A DNA stretch of 64,000 bases, from assembly GCA_002356515.1 (NCBI GenBank), contig AP017606.1:124001-188000 (forward strand). Reading direction: 5' to 3'. Positions 1 through 9,445 of this stretch are shown one piece after another. The stretch is from Mesorhizobium loti. Its GTDB lineage: Bacteria; Pseudomonadota; Alphaproteobacteria; Rhizobiales; Rhizobiaceae. Both the position numbers and the translations under genes were made by a program. Numbering within the stretch: position 1 is the stretch's first letter; every line of letters starts with the position of its first letter. Below the pieces are notes generated by a model. That model was not told the origin of the DNA. It saw nothing but the letters and a program-made list of their open reading frames with translations, and did no database searches.

Positions 1-1
1 C

Positions 2-505
2 GGTTCCCTGAGCGAGGTCACACTTCTCGACACGATCCTAAAAGACCCCGGTCAAAATGTCTTCGTATATCCGGGGGACAACATCTATGTGTATCGCGAC
101 CCTCCGATTTTTGTCGCGCTTGGCGCAGTTACCGCCCAAAAAGACTACCCCATAGACAAAGAGCCCATGTCTCTCCTTCAAGCAATCGCCAAGGCGGGCG
201 GGCTTCAAGATGCGCAAGCTGACAGCAGTGCCATATTTCTTTTTCGTCGCGAAGACGCAAGTTTGGTACGCGCACTAAAGCCCAATTCGCACCATCTTGT
301 CGGGTCTGCAACAGTACCAGTTATCTATCGTCTGCGGCTCAATAAGGCGGATAACTACTTCTATGCACAGCAGCTCGCCATTCGTGATAGGGACATCATC
401 TACGTCGCCAACTCGCCAGTGGTTCAGTTCAACAAATTTGTAACGATGCTCAGAGGGATTACCTCAACAGCAGGCTCATTGCGCGGTGTGGCCCTTGCAA
501 ATTGA
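2..505 (+). CDS. polysaccharide export protein, Wza/KpsD-like, C-terminal part (5' end outside window)
   Basis: The reading frame is open from base 2, so the gene starts before the window and only its last 167 residues are seen. The text has the look of outer-membrane polysaccharide export proteins with SLBB ligand-binding domains: a VYPGDNIYVYR strand, then VALGAV, a block beginning MSLLQAIAKAGGL, and a second RDRDIIYVANSP strand. In the family this lipoprotein forms the outer-membrane channel through which capsule or exopolysaccharide leaves the cell. It fits the glycosyltransferases that follow. The signal peptide, lipobox and poly-export domain are outside the window. A capsule versus exopolysaccharide role cannot be told from this part. 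Confidence 0.8.
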   Translation, partial: GSLSEVTLLDTILKDPGQNVFVYPGDNIYVYRDPPIFVALGAVTAQKDYPIDKEPMSLLQAIAKAGGLQDAQADSSAIFLFRREDASLVRALKPNSHHLVGSATVPVIYRLRLNKADNYFYAQQLAIRDRDIIYVANSPVVQFNKFVTMLRGITSTAGSLRGVALAN

Positions 506-800
506 CTTCTATACCGCCAGCCGTCGTGCTCTTGCGGTGACGAATAATTCAAAACAGCACTCGGCATGACTTGCTTACGACACGCAAGAGAGACTCAAAA
601 CGAGGCCTTGCGGTTTCTCAAACGCCTATGTCGTCTACTTAGTTCACATAACCGGCATGCAGTTCGCCGTCATTTGGTTCGGATATGTCACGCATCGCGT
701 CAAACCTGAGTTTGACAGGTTCGGGTGAAAGATCACGTGCGTGCTCCTTCCCGCAGCCAAAGTTTAATATTCTCATCGTTACGCGGAGATAAATGAAGTG

Positions 801-2285
801 ATGATGGATGTAGTTGATCGGTTTCTCTCGATGGCGTCTCTTTACCCTGAGCGCTTGGCTATAGACGTTGGCGCGTGTCAGTATTCTTATGCCTGGCTCG
901 AGGAGCGTGTCCGACTCTACGCACAGATTTTTTCGTCGTTCGAGCAGCCGCGAATTGCGATCGCGCTCCCTCAAGAGGCCGATGCGTATGCGTCCATCCT
1001 AGCGGCCGGCTTAGCCGGGGGGTTCCATACGCCCCTGAACACGGCTGCGCCGATACAAAAGCTTCGACGAATCCTGCATCGGTTGCAACCCGATCTTCTC
1101 GTGGCCAGGCCAAAGTTGGCGGCCGAAATTGCGCCTGCGGTTCCCAACTTGAAGGTCCTGGATCCAGGTGCGATTGATACAGATCGCTGTTTCCTGGGCA
1201 ATGGAACGCGTCATCATCTAGCCTATGTCATGTTCACTTCGGGATCGACTGGCGATCCGAAGGGCGTCATGGTTTCGCGCGCGGCATTGGCTAACTACGT
1301 TTCGTGGCTGGAGAGCCTTGGCATCACCCCGGATGACCGTCTTTCGCAACAGCCCAATCTAGCATTTGATATCAGCATGACAGATATATTTGGGGCGCTA
1401 TGCCATGGCGCATCGCTTCACCCGTTGCTGGATGAGGGCGACAGAATGTTGCCCGCCGAATTTATCGCGAGGCAATCTATTACGATCTGGAATTCCACGC
1501 CCAGCGCCGTTAGCTTGATGATGCGGGCGCGACAAGTAACACGCGACAATCTAAGAAGTGTTCGCCTGTTTAATTTCTGTGGCGAGCCGCTCGTCAAACA
1601 GCAACTGGACGCGATTTTTTCCGTATTACCAGACACGCTTGCCCAGAATACCTATGGTCCGACCGAAGCTACAATCTCAGTAACTGAGCAAGTTCTTACG
1701 TCCGACAACTATGAATCTTATTGCCATACATCTGCGGCTTTGGGTCAAACCATACCAGGGATGAAAATTTCGCTTATTGGAGGACGTTCGGCCAACGAAG
1801 GCCAGATTGTGATTAGCGGTCCGCAGCTTGCTGAGGGCTACTGGAACGATCCGGAAAAGAGCGAGCAGCAGTTTCGCGCATTGGAGGAATTATCGGGTGA
1901 GCGCGGGTATTTGACCGGCGACTGGGCGGAACTCCGCGATGATCGCCTGTTTTTCAAGGAGCGGATTGATTTCCAGGTCAAGGTAAAGGGCTACCGGATA
2001 GAACTCGATGAAATCGTTTCCGCCATTCGGCAGTGCGGGTGGCCTGTGGCAATCGTCTTTAAACGAGGCGATGGCCTCGCGGCTGTCGTGGAATCTAACG
2101 GCTTGAAACCGCTCGATGAACGCGACCTGAAGGCAGCGTTGTCAAACATCGTGGAAGCCCACGCAATACCGACGTGGATCCTTGAGGTTCCGCGGGCGCC
2201 GCGGAGCGAGAATGACAAGCTGGATCGCACAGCGGCAGCGGCTTGGTTCGAGGAAAATCTTGCTATGAAGAAGGAGCGGACATGA
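801..2285 (+). CDS. AMP-dependent acyl/amino-acid adenylating enzyme
   Basis: This is a complete member of the ANL superfamily of about 494 residues, close in length to DltA-type stand-alone adenylation proteins. Visible core motifs are the P-loop FTSGSTGDPKG near residue 148, NTYGPTEAT near residue 285, and a hinge region with YLTGDW and KVKGYRIELDEI near residue 395. It would activate a carboxylic or amino acid with ATP and load it on a carrier protein. The next gene encodes such a carrier and overlaps it by four bases (ATGA), which argues for one complex. GTG at 798, ATG at 801 and ATG at 804 are all possible starts after a GGAG. The substrate cannot be told by eye. Confidence 0.85.
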   Translation: MMDVVDRFLSMASLYPERLAIDVGACQYSYAWLEERVRLYAQIFSSFEQPRIAIALPQEADAYASILAAGLAGGFHTPLNTAAPIQKLRRILHRLQPDLLVARPKLAAEIAPAVPNLKVLDPGAIDTDRCFLGNGTRHHLAYVMFTSGSTGDPKGVMVSRAALANYVSWLESLGITPDDRLSQQPNLAFDISMTDIFGALCHGASLHPLLDEGDRMLPAEFIARQSITIWNSTPSAVSLMMRARQVTRDNLRSVRLFNFCGEPLVKQQLDAIFSVLPDTLAQNTYGPTEATISVTEQVLTSDNYESYCHTSAALGQTIPGMKISLIGGRSANEGQIVISGPQLAEGYWNDPEKSEQQFRALEELSGERGYLTGDWAELRDDRLFFKERIDFQVKVKGYRIELDEIVSAIRQCGWPVAIVFKRGDGLAAVVESNGLKPLDERDLKAALSNIVEAHAIPTWILEVPRAPRSENDKLDRTAAAAWFEENLAMKKERT

Positions 2286-2530
2286 CGGACGAGAACTTGT
2301 TTGAGAAGGTCGTCGACATCATCAACGGCGAGTTTCCAGAGAATGACACGGAAATTTCGCGCGAGACCATTGCGGAGGACGTCATTGGTTGGGACAGCAT
2401 GGCGCACGTTAGTCTTATAGCAATGATTGAGGAGGCGTTCGACGTCCGTTTTAGCGGTGCGGAGATCGTGAATTTCGAGAACGTCGGGGGTCTTTTCGAA
2501 GTGCTAAAGGAAAAGCTCTCGAAGAGGTAG
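2282..2530 (+). CDS. acyl carrier protein
   Basis: This 82-residue acidic protein has the phosphopantetheine attachment motif GWDSM (Ser near residue 39), followed by the usual helix ending in a LFEVLKEKL segment. Length and motif match ACP, PCP and DltC-type carriers. The ATG at 2282 overlaps the stop of the adenylating enzyme and sits just after GGAGCGG. It should be the carrier that receives the adenylated substrate. The downstream GNAT protein is the likely acceptor enzyme, moving the group to an amino sugar. A housekeeping AcpP role is unlikely, since no fatty-acid synthesis genes are near. Confidence 0.88.
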   Translation: MTDENLFEKVVDIINGEFPENDTEISRETIAEDVIGWDSMAHVSLIAMIEEAFDVRFSGAEIVNFENVGGLFEVLKEKLSKR

Positions 2531-2588
2531 CGCTTAACTACTGCCAAAATTACCACATGACTTTCGTATACTATGGGAGAGTGGCACC

Positions 2589-3191
2589 TTGCGCCAAACT
2601 ATCAAACGATTGACGAGAATAGAGATAGAGAACGACCTTTCGGAAGACAGCCGGGCGTTCTTGGGCGACCTCGTATATCAAGCCTTGCCCGAGTTGTATG
2701 ATAAGGTCCCGATCGATCGGCCAAAGCTTAACCTCATTCTAGCCGCTCAAATCGACTCACCATCGACGGAGCTTTCAGAAACTTGGACCGTTTTGGAAGG
2801 GGAGGCGGTTTTGGGACTTCTGTCTGTTGTCGACGCTGGCGACCTGGATTTATGCCAGCGGACAGGAATGTTGGACATCGTTCGGCACGTGGATCGGGAC
2901 GCAAGGATGAACTTCAAAAGAGCCCTCGAAGGCCATGGCTCGAATGTTGAGACCCTTGCATCAGCGGAGGGGAAATATCTCCCGCGCATGGCCGTGGCCG
3001 AGGCGGCCCGGGGAAAAGGAGTTGCGCGGCGGTTGATGCATCATGTGATTGATCGCTATCCTGATGCTCCGATATGCCTTCACGTTGCAAACACCAACGC
3101 GATCGTCATAAAGCTGCACACCTCGCTAGGATTTCAGTTCCAATCGGAATCAGACTTTCCGATTCGCGTTATGGTCCGTAATCCACACTAG
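2589..3191 (+). CDS. GNAT-family N-acyltransferase
   Basis: This protein of about 200 residues carries a GNAT acyl-CoA-binding motif: MAVAEAARGKGVARRLM near residues 136-152, then HVANTNAIVIKLHTSLGFQF, the typical asparagine-containing C-terminal GNAT block. The start chosen is TTG at 2589, because GGGAGA lies nine bases upstream and no ATG is available in frame. It follows the carrier protein by 58 bases in the same direction. The joint inference is transfer of a carrier-bound or CoA-bound acyl or aminoacyl group to a sugar amine. Free small-molecule acetylation is an alternative. Confidence 0.75.
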   Translation: MRQTIKRLTRIEIENDLSEDSRAFLGDLVYQALPELYDKVPIDRPKLNLILAAQIDSPSTELSETWTVLEGEAVLGLLSVVDAGDLDLCQRTGMLDIVRHVDRDARMNFKRALEGHGSNVETLASAEGKYLPRMAVAEAARGKGVARRLMHHVIDRYPDAPICLHVANTNAIVIKLHTSLGFQFQSESDFPIRVMVRNPH

Positions 3192-3333
3192 GTCAGATCG
3201 GGCACTTAGCTGTTTATCTTGATGAACGGCATAGATTCGCCGCTGCGCAAGGCTATTCGCCTCCTTTATTGGCGACAATCTGGCATTGACAACTTTACAG
3301 CGGTGGTTGAGTCCGATGAAAGGAGTTATCGCA

Positions 3334-5664
3334 TTGGATAATATTCGCCCGTTATCACTCGGCGGCTGTTTGCTCAATAACTTAATTTCGGCCCTACATC
3401 AGAATAACAAGCTGGGTGGAATTTATAAGGAGATGGGCTTTCTCAGGACGCCGTTCTCTATTTCTGCCGCGAGTGCTGCTCAGCTCTTGGATTTTATAAC
3501 GGGAAGCAAAATAATTCCGCCGCACGTGCGGCGGTTCTGTTATCTTGATAGTAGCCGTGAGCCTAACAAGGAGCAGATGGCAATTCCATATACTGCTGAT
3601 TTGATAATCGTCGAAATGAGTACCTCTATTGATATCCTATACGACGGATTCATTGTTAACACTAATCGATTCCAAGAAATCATCCTGCCTGAACTTGAAC
3701 ACCTAAATGTGCCGCCAAGAATAGTGGCCAAGTGGAGGTCATCTCTTGTCAAGCAGAACGAAGCCGAACGCGTCAACTATGCTCAGCAGCTGCTTGAAAT
3801 GGTCCCGCGTACGGAGGAATTCGAGTGGCTTCACGATCTAGTAGGACGAACGACCACGCGTCAGTTGAACGTTGACGATATGACCACGCATATCGGACGC
3901 ATCAAGGAGACGCTGGATGTCCCGCTAGCGATGGTTCATCACAACTTTAGATACATGCCCGATGGAAGGCCTGTCTCCTGGCCAACTGAACTTAAGGACC
4001 AATCCATCGAGGTCGCACATCGGCTCAAAGCCCACGAGATGGACTTCGCTCCCTTCGTAGCGCGCCACGGCGTGAAACGTGTCCTCGCTGATGATTGCCG
4101 CCATTGGAACCCCGGGTTTTTTCCCGAGATCGCGAACCATCTGTATAAATTTATAAGCAGGGTCGCCGGGCGAGGGACACCAGAGGATCTCATTGAGAGG
4201 ACGTTCGTTCCAACCGAGCTTGAAAACGACGAACCATCACAGATCCCGAATAAGCGCCAGGCTCCCGATAAGCGTCTAAGCGAAACCACTAGCGTCGAGG
4301 GGCCAGAGAAGCACGACTCAACGGATGGGCGTGAGATGCCCCCGGGAGATATTGAAGAGTTACTGCCGTCCACGGACGGTGGGACAAGCGGACACGATCT
4401 CGTCTATCACCCGGCAACGGCGTCTCATTTCGATTTCGACGCCCGTGTGCTCAACATGATTCTTGTCGTTGGCCAGTCGTGGGCACTTGGTGGCAATAAC
4501 GATGAGGCAGGGGACGCGCCTCTTACCTCCGTACCTGAACATCCTGGGCGCGCGCTGATGTTCGATGCCGGATCTGCTCCTCGTGGCAGGCGCGTGTCAA
4601 AACTGGTTGACCTGTTTGAGAGAGCTACCGGTTCGACCAAGGAAACCCCCTGCGGAGGTTTGGCCGATTATTTGATGCGTACCTGCGAAAGTCGGTTCGG
4701 AAAGAAGCCCACCGTGGTGTTTGCCTCTGTTGGACGCGGGGGCACAACGCTGAGCGGGCTCAATCAGGGGAGCGCTGACGGGTTACTTCGAGGATCGGCA
4801 CAGCATCTGGAGGCCATACGGCTGGTGGCAAAGGCAGCGGAATTTGCCCGCGCCGAAGGCAAACGTGTCCGAGTGCTGGCGATCTGTCTCGCACATGGCG
4901 AGTCCGATGCCGGGCGGGGAACGCCTGGCGATTCTTATCAGCGAGGCCTGATCCTGCTTCGGCAGCAATATGATGCCGATATCCGGCACCTAACTGGCCA
5001 AGTGGCTGCTGTACCTATGCTCACATATCAAGCCAATCGCGGAGCATCGCGACCAGGGATAATTGCGGACAGCGTCTGGTCACAGCTTCGGGTGGCTAAA
5101 GCTGACCCTCACATACGGTGTGTTGGGCCTGTTTACCATCACGAACCCGAAATGCGTTCTGATGGTCGGTCGGCTCATCTGAAAGCAATCGGCTACCGCC
5201 GCATAGGCTTCCAATTCGGCCGTTTTTTACTTGATGACCTTTTCGGGCCTGGGCTTGAGCCGCTACGCGTCAGTCATGTCCGATCGCTACGGCCAAATGT
5301 GATCGGCCTTGAATATTCCAGAGCGATCGCTCTGGAGCAAAACGATGATCGGGTAAATGTATCAAATCTAGGGGCCGGACTAGGTATTGATGCAGTTGGG
5401 ATGGGAGCGGCTGGCCCGACAATAACCTCCCTGGCCATATCAGCTCGCGATGACAAACTTCTGGAAGTACATTTTTCCAGCCCGATAGGCCGATCCGGCT
5501 GCAGGCTTTTCATAGCTGCGCGGATCACTGGGACCAATTGCGGGCGGCATGAAGGAGCCCGAAGCGGCATTCGGGCAAAAGTTCCCTACTATGTAGATCC
5601 GCACGACAATAGCGAAATGTACGATTGGGCCTGCTCAGAGGCCGTCGATGTACCCTACCAATAG
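3334..5664 (+). CDS. tandem SGNH/GSCFA-like and SASA-like carbohydrate esterase
   Basis: The protein has about 776 residues and two hydrolase-like halves joined by a polar linker (about residues 300-370). The N-terminal half opens with LGGCLLNN, has VEMSTS, and ends with DDCRHWNPGFF, which resembles the Asp-x-x-His block of SGNH/GSCFA proteins. The C-terminal half has VVGQSWALGG, AHGESDA and SAHLKAIGYRRIG, the GQS, GESD and HLxxxG blocks of sialate-O-acetylesterase-like (SASA) enzymes. TTG at 3334 is preferred because AAAGGAG ends eight bases before it; ATG 3316 and TTG 3286 are alternatives. A role in removing or adding O-acyl groups on the polysaccharide is inferred from fold and context. 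The N-terminal half carries Cys or Gly where a nucleophilic Ser is usual, so it may be inactive. Confidence 0.65.
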   Translation: MDNIRPLSLGGCLLNNLISALHQNNKLGGIYKEMGFLRTPFSISAASAAQLLDFITGSKIIPPHVRRFCYLDSSREPNKEQMAIPYTADLIIVEMSTSIDILYDGFIVNTNRFQEIILPELEHLNVPPRIVAKWRSSLVKQNEAERVNYAQQLLEMVPRTEEFEWLHDLVGRTTTRQLNVDDMTTHIGRIKETLDVPLAMVHHNFRYMPDGRPVSWPTELKDQSIEVAHRLKAHEMDFAPFVARHGVKRVLADDCRHWNPGFFPEIANHLYKFISRVAGRGTPEDLIERTFVPTELENDEPSQIPNKRQAPDKRLSETTSVEGPEKHDSTDGREMPPGDIEELLPSTDGGTSGHDLVYHPATASHFDFDARVLNMILVVGQSWALGGNNDEAGDAPLTSVPEHPGRALMFDAGSAPRGRRVSKLVDLFERATGSTKETPCGGLADYLMRTCESRFGKKPTVVFASVGRGGTTLSGLNQGSADGLLRGSAQHLEAIRLVAKAAEFARAEGKRVRVLAICLAHGESDAGRGTPGDSYQRGLILLRQQYDADIRHLTGQVAAVPMLTYQANRGASRPGIIADSVWSQLRVAKADPHIRCVGPVYHHEPEMRSDGRSAHLKAIGYRRIGFQFGRFLLDDLFGPGLEPLRVSHVRSLRPNVIGLEYSRAIALEQNDDRVNVSNLGAGLGIDAVGMGAAGPTITSLAISARDDKLLEVHFSSPIGRSGCRLFIAARITGTNCGRHEGARSGIRAKVPYYVDPHDNSEMYDWACSEAVDVPYQ

Positions 5665-5696
5665 CCTGTATATATTCGAAAATAGGATTAGGTATT

Positions 5697-7067
5697 ATGA
5701 AACCAAAGTCTCGCAAATACCAGCCTAAAACCCCAATAAGGACTCCAGAAGACATGATCGTAACCGCCAATACATCACCTGATCTCGGTTTTTTTGAAAC
5801 CGTCGCCAGTGCACATACGGAGTTGAAAGTCTCCTGGAAGCAGAGAGACTATGTCCGAGTCGGAGATGCCGCGGCAACGCTGTTGGCACTGATCCCCGAC
5901 AACCAGAATGCGCTGAAACTCCAACTGAAAGCAGCCATTCGCAGAGGGGACGACACAGACATCGTCGCAACTGCCCGCGCCGCAGCGGCCATTGCCGGGC
6001 CTGATGTTCAAAGTGCGGCTCAGCAGCTCGCCGCGAAACGAAGGTGGGAGGATGCAGCCACGTTACTGCTGGCACTCCCGGAAAACGCGGAGAAAACGGA
6101 ACAGCGCGAAACCTTGTCACGGCGCATCGCCGCTCAATTGGCCGCCGCCGGCCTCCAAGCGAAAAACGAAGGCGACGAAGAGAAGGCTGCCAGGCTTTGG
6201 CAATTGGGACTGAGCCTCAGCCCCGGAGACGCCAAGATGAAGCGCAGGTTGCGCCAACTCATTCATGCCGCCGCCGTAAAGGCGATCGAGGCCAATTTTG
6301 AAACGGACGCAAATACCTATATTCGAACCTGGCACGGTGTCCTAGCGCTCAGTCCCGATCACAGTACTGCTTTGAAGAGATTGGCGACCGCGTATGAAAA
6401 AGGCGGACATAACGAAGCCTCTCTGGAATTATGGGCGCGTCTGGTGCGCCTGACGCCTGAAAATCCATCGGTGGTGCGTCGCGTCTTGCGGCTGGCGCTT
6501 TTGACTAACCAGGAACTGGAAGCTCTTGTCCTCTTGTCGAGCGTAGGTGCTGCCGTGCCCGATGATAAGATCGGCGAAGCAACCCGGCGCGCTGTCTTCC
6601 TTCAGCTTAGGGAATTCCTGCGCGCTCACAACTATCTCTTGGCTGCCCATCGCTTCTCAGTCCTTAAGAAATCCTCTGTGGACTTGTCCAAATACGACAA
6701 CATCGAGGAGCGCGTCTTCCGCGGCACCGTCCGTGAGTACAAACGCTTAATGAAGGAAGGGAGCGTTAAGGAAGCTACCCAGTTGGCGGAATTGGTGCTG
6801 GATATCGACGGCAACAACAAATTTGCGTTGACGAACCTCGGCCAATACTCCCTCAAGGTTACCAATTTCGAACAGGCAGCATCCTACTATGAGCGGTTAG
6901 CATCCGTAGACGGATCGAATGTGAAGGCCTGGATCGGGCTGGCGCGGAGTCGAAAAAAGCTTGGCGATCTTCCCGGAGCTGTTGAAGCCGCAAGGAGATG
7001 CCTTTCCGTTGCGCCTGGAAATCAAATTGCAGAGCAAATTGTCACCGCTTTTGCGCCAGTAGCTTAA
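5697..7067 (+). CDS. TPR-repeat protein of polysaccharide locus
   Basis: This protein of about 456 residues is Ala/Leu/Arg-rich and almost wholly helical, with repeated TPR-like helix pairs. Examples are RVGDAAATLLALIPDNQNAL near residue 50 and LGQYSLKVTNFEQAASYYERL near residue 390. No signal peptide or catalytic motif is seen. TPR arrays bind partner proteins, and the three genes downstream also carry TPR segments, so a scaffold for the glycosyltransferases is a fair guess. The ATG at 5697 follows AGGATTAGG; an internal ATG at 5754 is possible. No specific function can be assigned. Confidence 0.7.
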   Translation: MKPKSRKYQPKTPIRTPEDMIVTANTSPDLGFFETVASAHTELKVSWKQRDYVRVGDAAATLLALIPDNQNALKLQLKAAIRRGDDTDIVATARAAAAIAGPDVQSAAQQLAAKRRWEDAATLLLALPENAEKTEQRETLSRRIAAQLAAAGLQAKNEGDEEKAARLWQLGLSLSPGDAKMKRRLRQLIHAAAVKAIEANFETDANTYIRTWHGVLALSPDHSTALKRLATAYEKGGHNEASLELWARLVRLTPENPSVVRRVLRLALLTNQELEALVLLSSVGAAVPDDKIGEATRRAVFLQLREFLRAHNYLLAAHRFSVLKKSSVDLSKYDNIEERVFRGTVREYKRLMKEGSVKEATQLAELVLDIDGNNKFALTNLGQYSLKVTNFEQAASYYERLASVDGSNVKAWIGLARSRKKLGDLPGAVEAARRCLSVAPGNQIAEQIVTAFAPVA

Positions 7068-7070
7068 GGG

Positions 7071-7110
7071 CGCGATGCCCTGCGCTCATTTTTTTGCGCA
7101 TGGCGTCGCG
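7071..7110 (+). terminator. intercistronic stem-loop
   Basis: CGCGATGCC (7071-7079) pairs with GGCGTCGCG (7102-7110) with one G.U pair. Inside it TGCGC (7081-7085) pairs with GCGCA (7096-7100) across a T-rich ten-base loop. The hairpin has about 14 pairs and sits four bases after the TPR gene stop and 26 bases before the next ATG. No T-run follows the stem, so it may be a partial terminator, processing site or RNA stabiliser. Confidence 0.55.
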
Positions 7111-7136
7111 GAAAATCGGACCACAAGGATTTCGAC

Positions 7137-9290
7137 ATGGCAGGGGCTAAAGATCATCAAAGCGGTCGTGTGCTCAATAGTCTATTTGGGGAAGGTCTCG
7201 GGACGAAGTCGGTTTCGCGATTGATCGACGAAAATCTCCCGCCGCTCGCCAAAGGTGCCAAGAATGAGGAACCTCTCAAGACAGCGCAGGTAGATGCGCT
7301 GTCAGTTGAGGAGCGAAAAGCTTATGAAGTGCAGATCGGCCTGGCCAGCCAAAAGGAGGCCCGGGACCGGGAGCGTATCCGCGAGCTCGAAGCCAATATT
7401 CATGCGCTCACTATCGAAATATCGAGAGGCGATATTTCGATACGCGTGAGTCAGATCGAGAAGGAGCTGGACTCTTACAAGCAGGCGAAGAAGAATGTTG
7501 ACATTCTCAACCTCGACCTCCTAGCCCAAGTCAAAACTATGAATAGTAAACTAGAGACGCTGCGTAGTAGCCCAATCTTCAGTTTGGGCGAAGAGGTCTT
7601 GGCAATCAAAGGAGACTGGAAACGCGCTTTTTCGCTTCCAGCCAAATTCCGCGCCGCTCAAGAACAAGCGATGAAGGACAAGGCTGCTTTGCCGGTCGAG
7701 ATGGGCCTCGATCTGGCCACGGCCGAAGCCCTACAGCATGCTGATCGCGCTCTGGCCATTGCCGAGCATGATGGTTGGGATTCTGCCGAGCAATGGGTTC
7801 GCGATCAGAGACTGCCTGCGGGCATCTTATCGCGAGTGCTTTTGGAACTATCGCGTCGCGCGCGCTTCAGCGATATTCCCGTCGCCGTCTCATTGGCCAA
7901 GGCCGCCCTGGCAGCCGATCCGCAACAGTGGAGAGTTAAGCATCTCGCATTCGTTCTCGCGGATGTAGGGGTGGTCAAAGAGGCTTTGGAGGTGATGCGA
8001 TCGGCGATCGCCACCGGCGTCAACTTCAACCCGAGCGAACTCAAACGCTTCGACGAATTATCCGCGCTGGCCAGGCTCGAAGTGACTGGCCTCGCCTTGC
8101 CGAAGCGTAGCGCCAGCCAAAACGGCCGTCGCAACTCGGTCATCCTCTACTGGCCGAAATCTTTCCCTGGCCACTGGTCCGCTTCCAGCTTGCGCGGCCT
8201 CTCATTAGCGAGTGCCTTCCAGAAGGCTGGTAACGAAGTCAAGATAGTGACCGTCCCCGGCTACCCCGCAATCGAGAAATCCGGCCGTGTCGAACTTACC
8301 AAGGATATAGTTGCGGGTATTGCCCACTTCCGACTGCCGGCCATCGAAGTCGAGGGTAGCATACTCGACACACACTCCTGGGATGTCTGCGAACTGCTCG
8401 CGGAGAGAATTGCTGCCGCGAATGCCGGAGCTGTTGTCGCGCCAAGCTCGATTGAACTTGCCTATCCTGCGGCGATAGCGGCGCGCCTTAACGGATCTCG
8501 TTTCATTCTCGATTGCACGACTATGACTCGAGCGAAGAGCAGTGCAGCTAGCGAGCGCGAAGAAATCCTTATTGCGCTGGAAAACGCTCTCTTGGCCGAG
8601 GCCGATACGGTCCTGGTGCGCGACGACTTTTTCACTGACCGCTTAGCCGAAGCTGGCGTGTCGGCAAACAAGGTTCTATCCATCGGGGAATCGGTTTTCC
8701 AATTCAGCGCGGACAAGAATTCCGCCGACTGGTCCTCGTCGCCTATTCTCAACGGCGGCTTCGTCATCGGATATATCGGCGACGCTTACGACGATGTGGA
8801 TCTCGAATCTTTCCCGGCGATCCTTGATGAACTGGTCAAGCGAGGGCTTCCAGTTAGGCTGCTCATTTTTGGCGTCGGCACGCGCTTCAACCGGATTCGC
8901 GACAAACTGGAAGCCTTAGGCCACGGAGACCGATGCCTATTTCCTGGACGCCCGCGCAACGGACATATCGCAGCTGCCTTCGCCGCGATTGATCTGGTCG
9001 TCATCCCAGCGATGCCAGCGACCCAGCGCTGCGAGCGATCACGTTTCGAAATCGCAGAAGCTCTTGCGTATGGGCGCGCTGTACTCGCGGCAGGGCCGGT
9101 CGCAAGCGCGGTGAAACCTAGCCTGAAAAGCATCGAGGCCTTTGGAGAGGAGATGGTCGCAGCAATGGTTGAAGCAGTCTCGACCTTCATCCTTAAGCCG
9201 GGCAGCTTGGAACAACTTTCACAAGCGGCAACCAACGCCGCCGACGATTTGACCGTCGCAGCCGCCGCCAAACGCTTAGTGCAGGCATAG
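7137..9290 (+). CDS. glycosyltransferase (GT-B, family 4-like) with N-terminal coiled coil
   Basis: The protein has 717 residues. Residues 50-145 are a charged heptad-like segment (RDRERIRELEANIHALTIEI and onward), which predicts a coiled coil. Residues 200-310 are helical and TPR-like. From about residue 335 a GT-B glycosyltransferase begins, with LYWPKSFPGHWSA and GLSLASAFQKAGNEVKIVT. It ends in a nucleotide-sugar domain with FVIGYIGDAY and FEIAEALAYGRAVLA. No signal peptide is present, so action on the cytoplasmic face is expected. It would add a sugar to the lipid-linked polysaccharide. The donor and acceptor cannot be read from sequence. Confidence 0.75.
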   Translation: MAGAKDHQSGRVLNSLFGEGLGTKSVSRLIDENLPPLAKGAKNEEPLKTAQVDALSVEERKAYEVQIGLASQKEARDRERIRELEANIHALTIEISRGDISIRVSQIEKELDSYKQAKKNVDILNLDLLAQVKTMNSKLETLRSSPIFSLGEEVLAIKGDWKRAFSLPAKFRAAQEQAMKDKAALPVEMGLDLATAEALQHADRALAIAEHDGWDSAEQWVRDQRLPAGILSRVLLELSRRARFSDIPVAVSLAKAALAADPQQWRVKHLAFVLADVGVVKEALEVMRSAIATGVNFNPSELKRFDELSALARLEVTGLALPKRSASQNGRRNSVILYWPKSFPGHWSASSLRGLSLASAFQKAGNEVKIVTVPGYPAIEKSGRVELTKDIVAGIAHFRLPAIEVEGSILDTHSWDVCELLAERIAAANAGAVVAPSSIELAYPAAIAARLNGSRFILDCTTMTRAKSSAASEREEILIALENALLAEADTVLVRDDFFTDRLAEAGVSANKVLSIGESVFQFSADKNSADWSSSPILNGGFVIGYIGDAYDDVDLESFPAILDELVKRGLPVRLLIFGVGTRFNRIRDKLEALGHGDRCLFPGRPRNGHIAAAFAAIDLVVIPAMPATQRCERSRFEIAEALAYGRAVLAAGPVASAVKPSLKSIEAFGEEMVAAMVEAVSTFILKPGSLEQLSQAATNAADDLTVAAAAKRLVQA

Positions 9291-9445
9291 CATAATCAAA
9301 CTGAAATGCCACATATTGTAGGTACGTCATCTGGACAACCGCCAGATTCACACGATATTGTTTGCGCCATTTTCGCCTAATCATCTCTTCTTATTAGTCT
9401 TAGTTCGTCTGCGTAATATTCATTACGAACGGGATCAGCTGCAGC

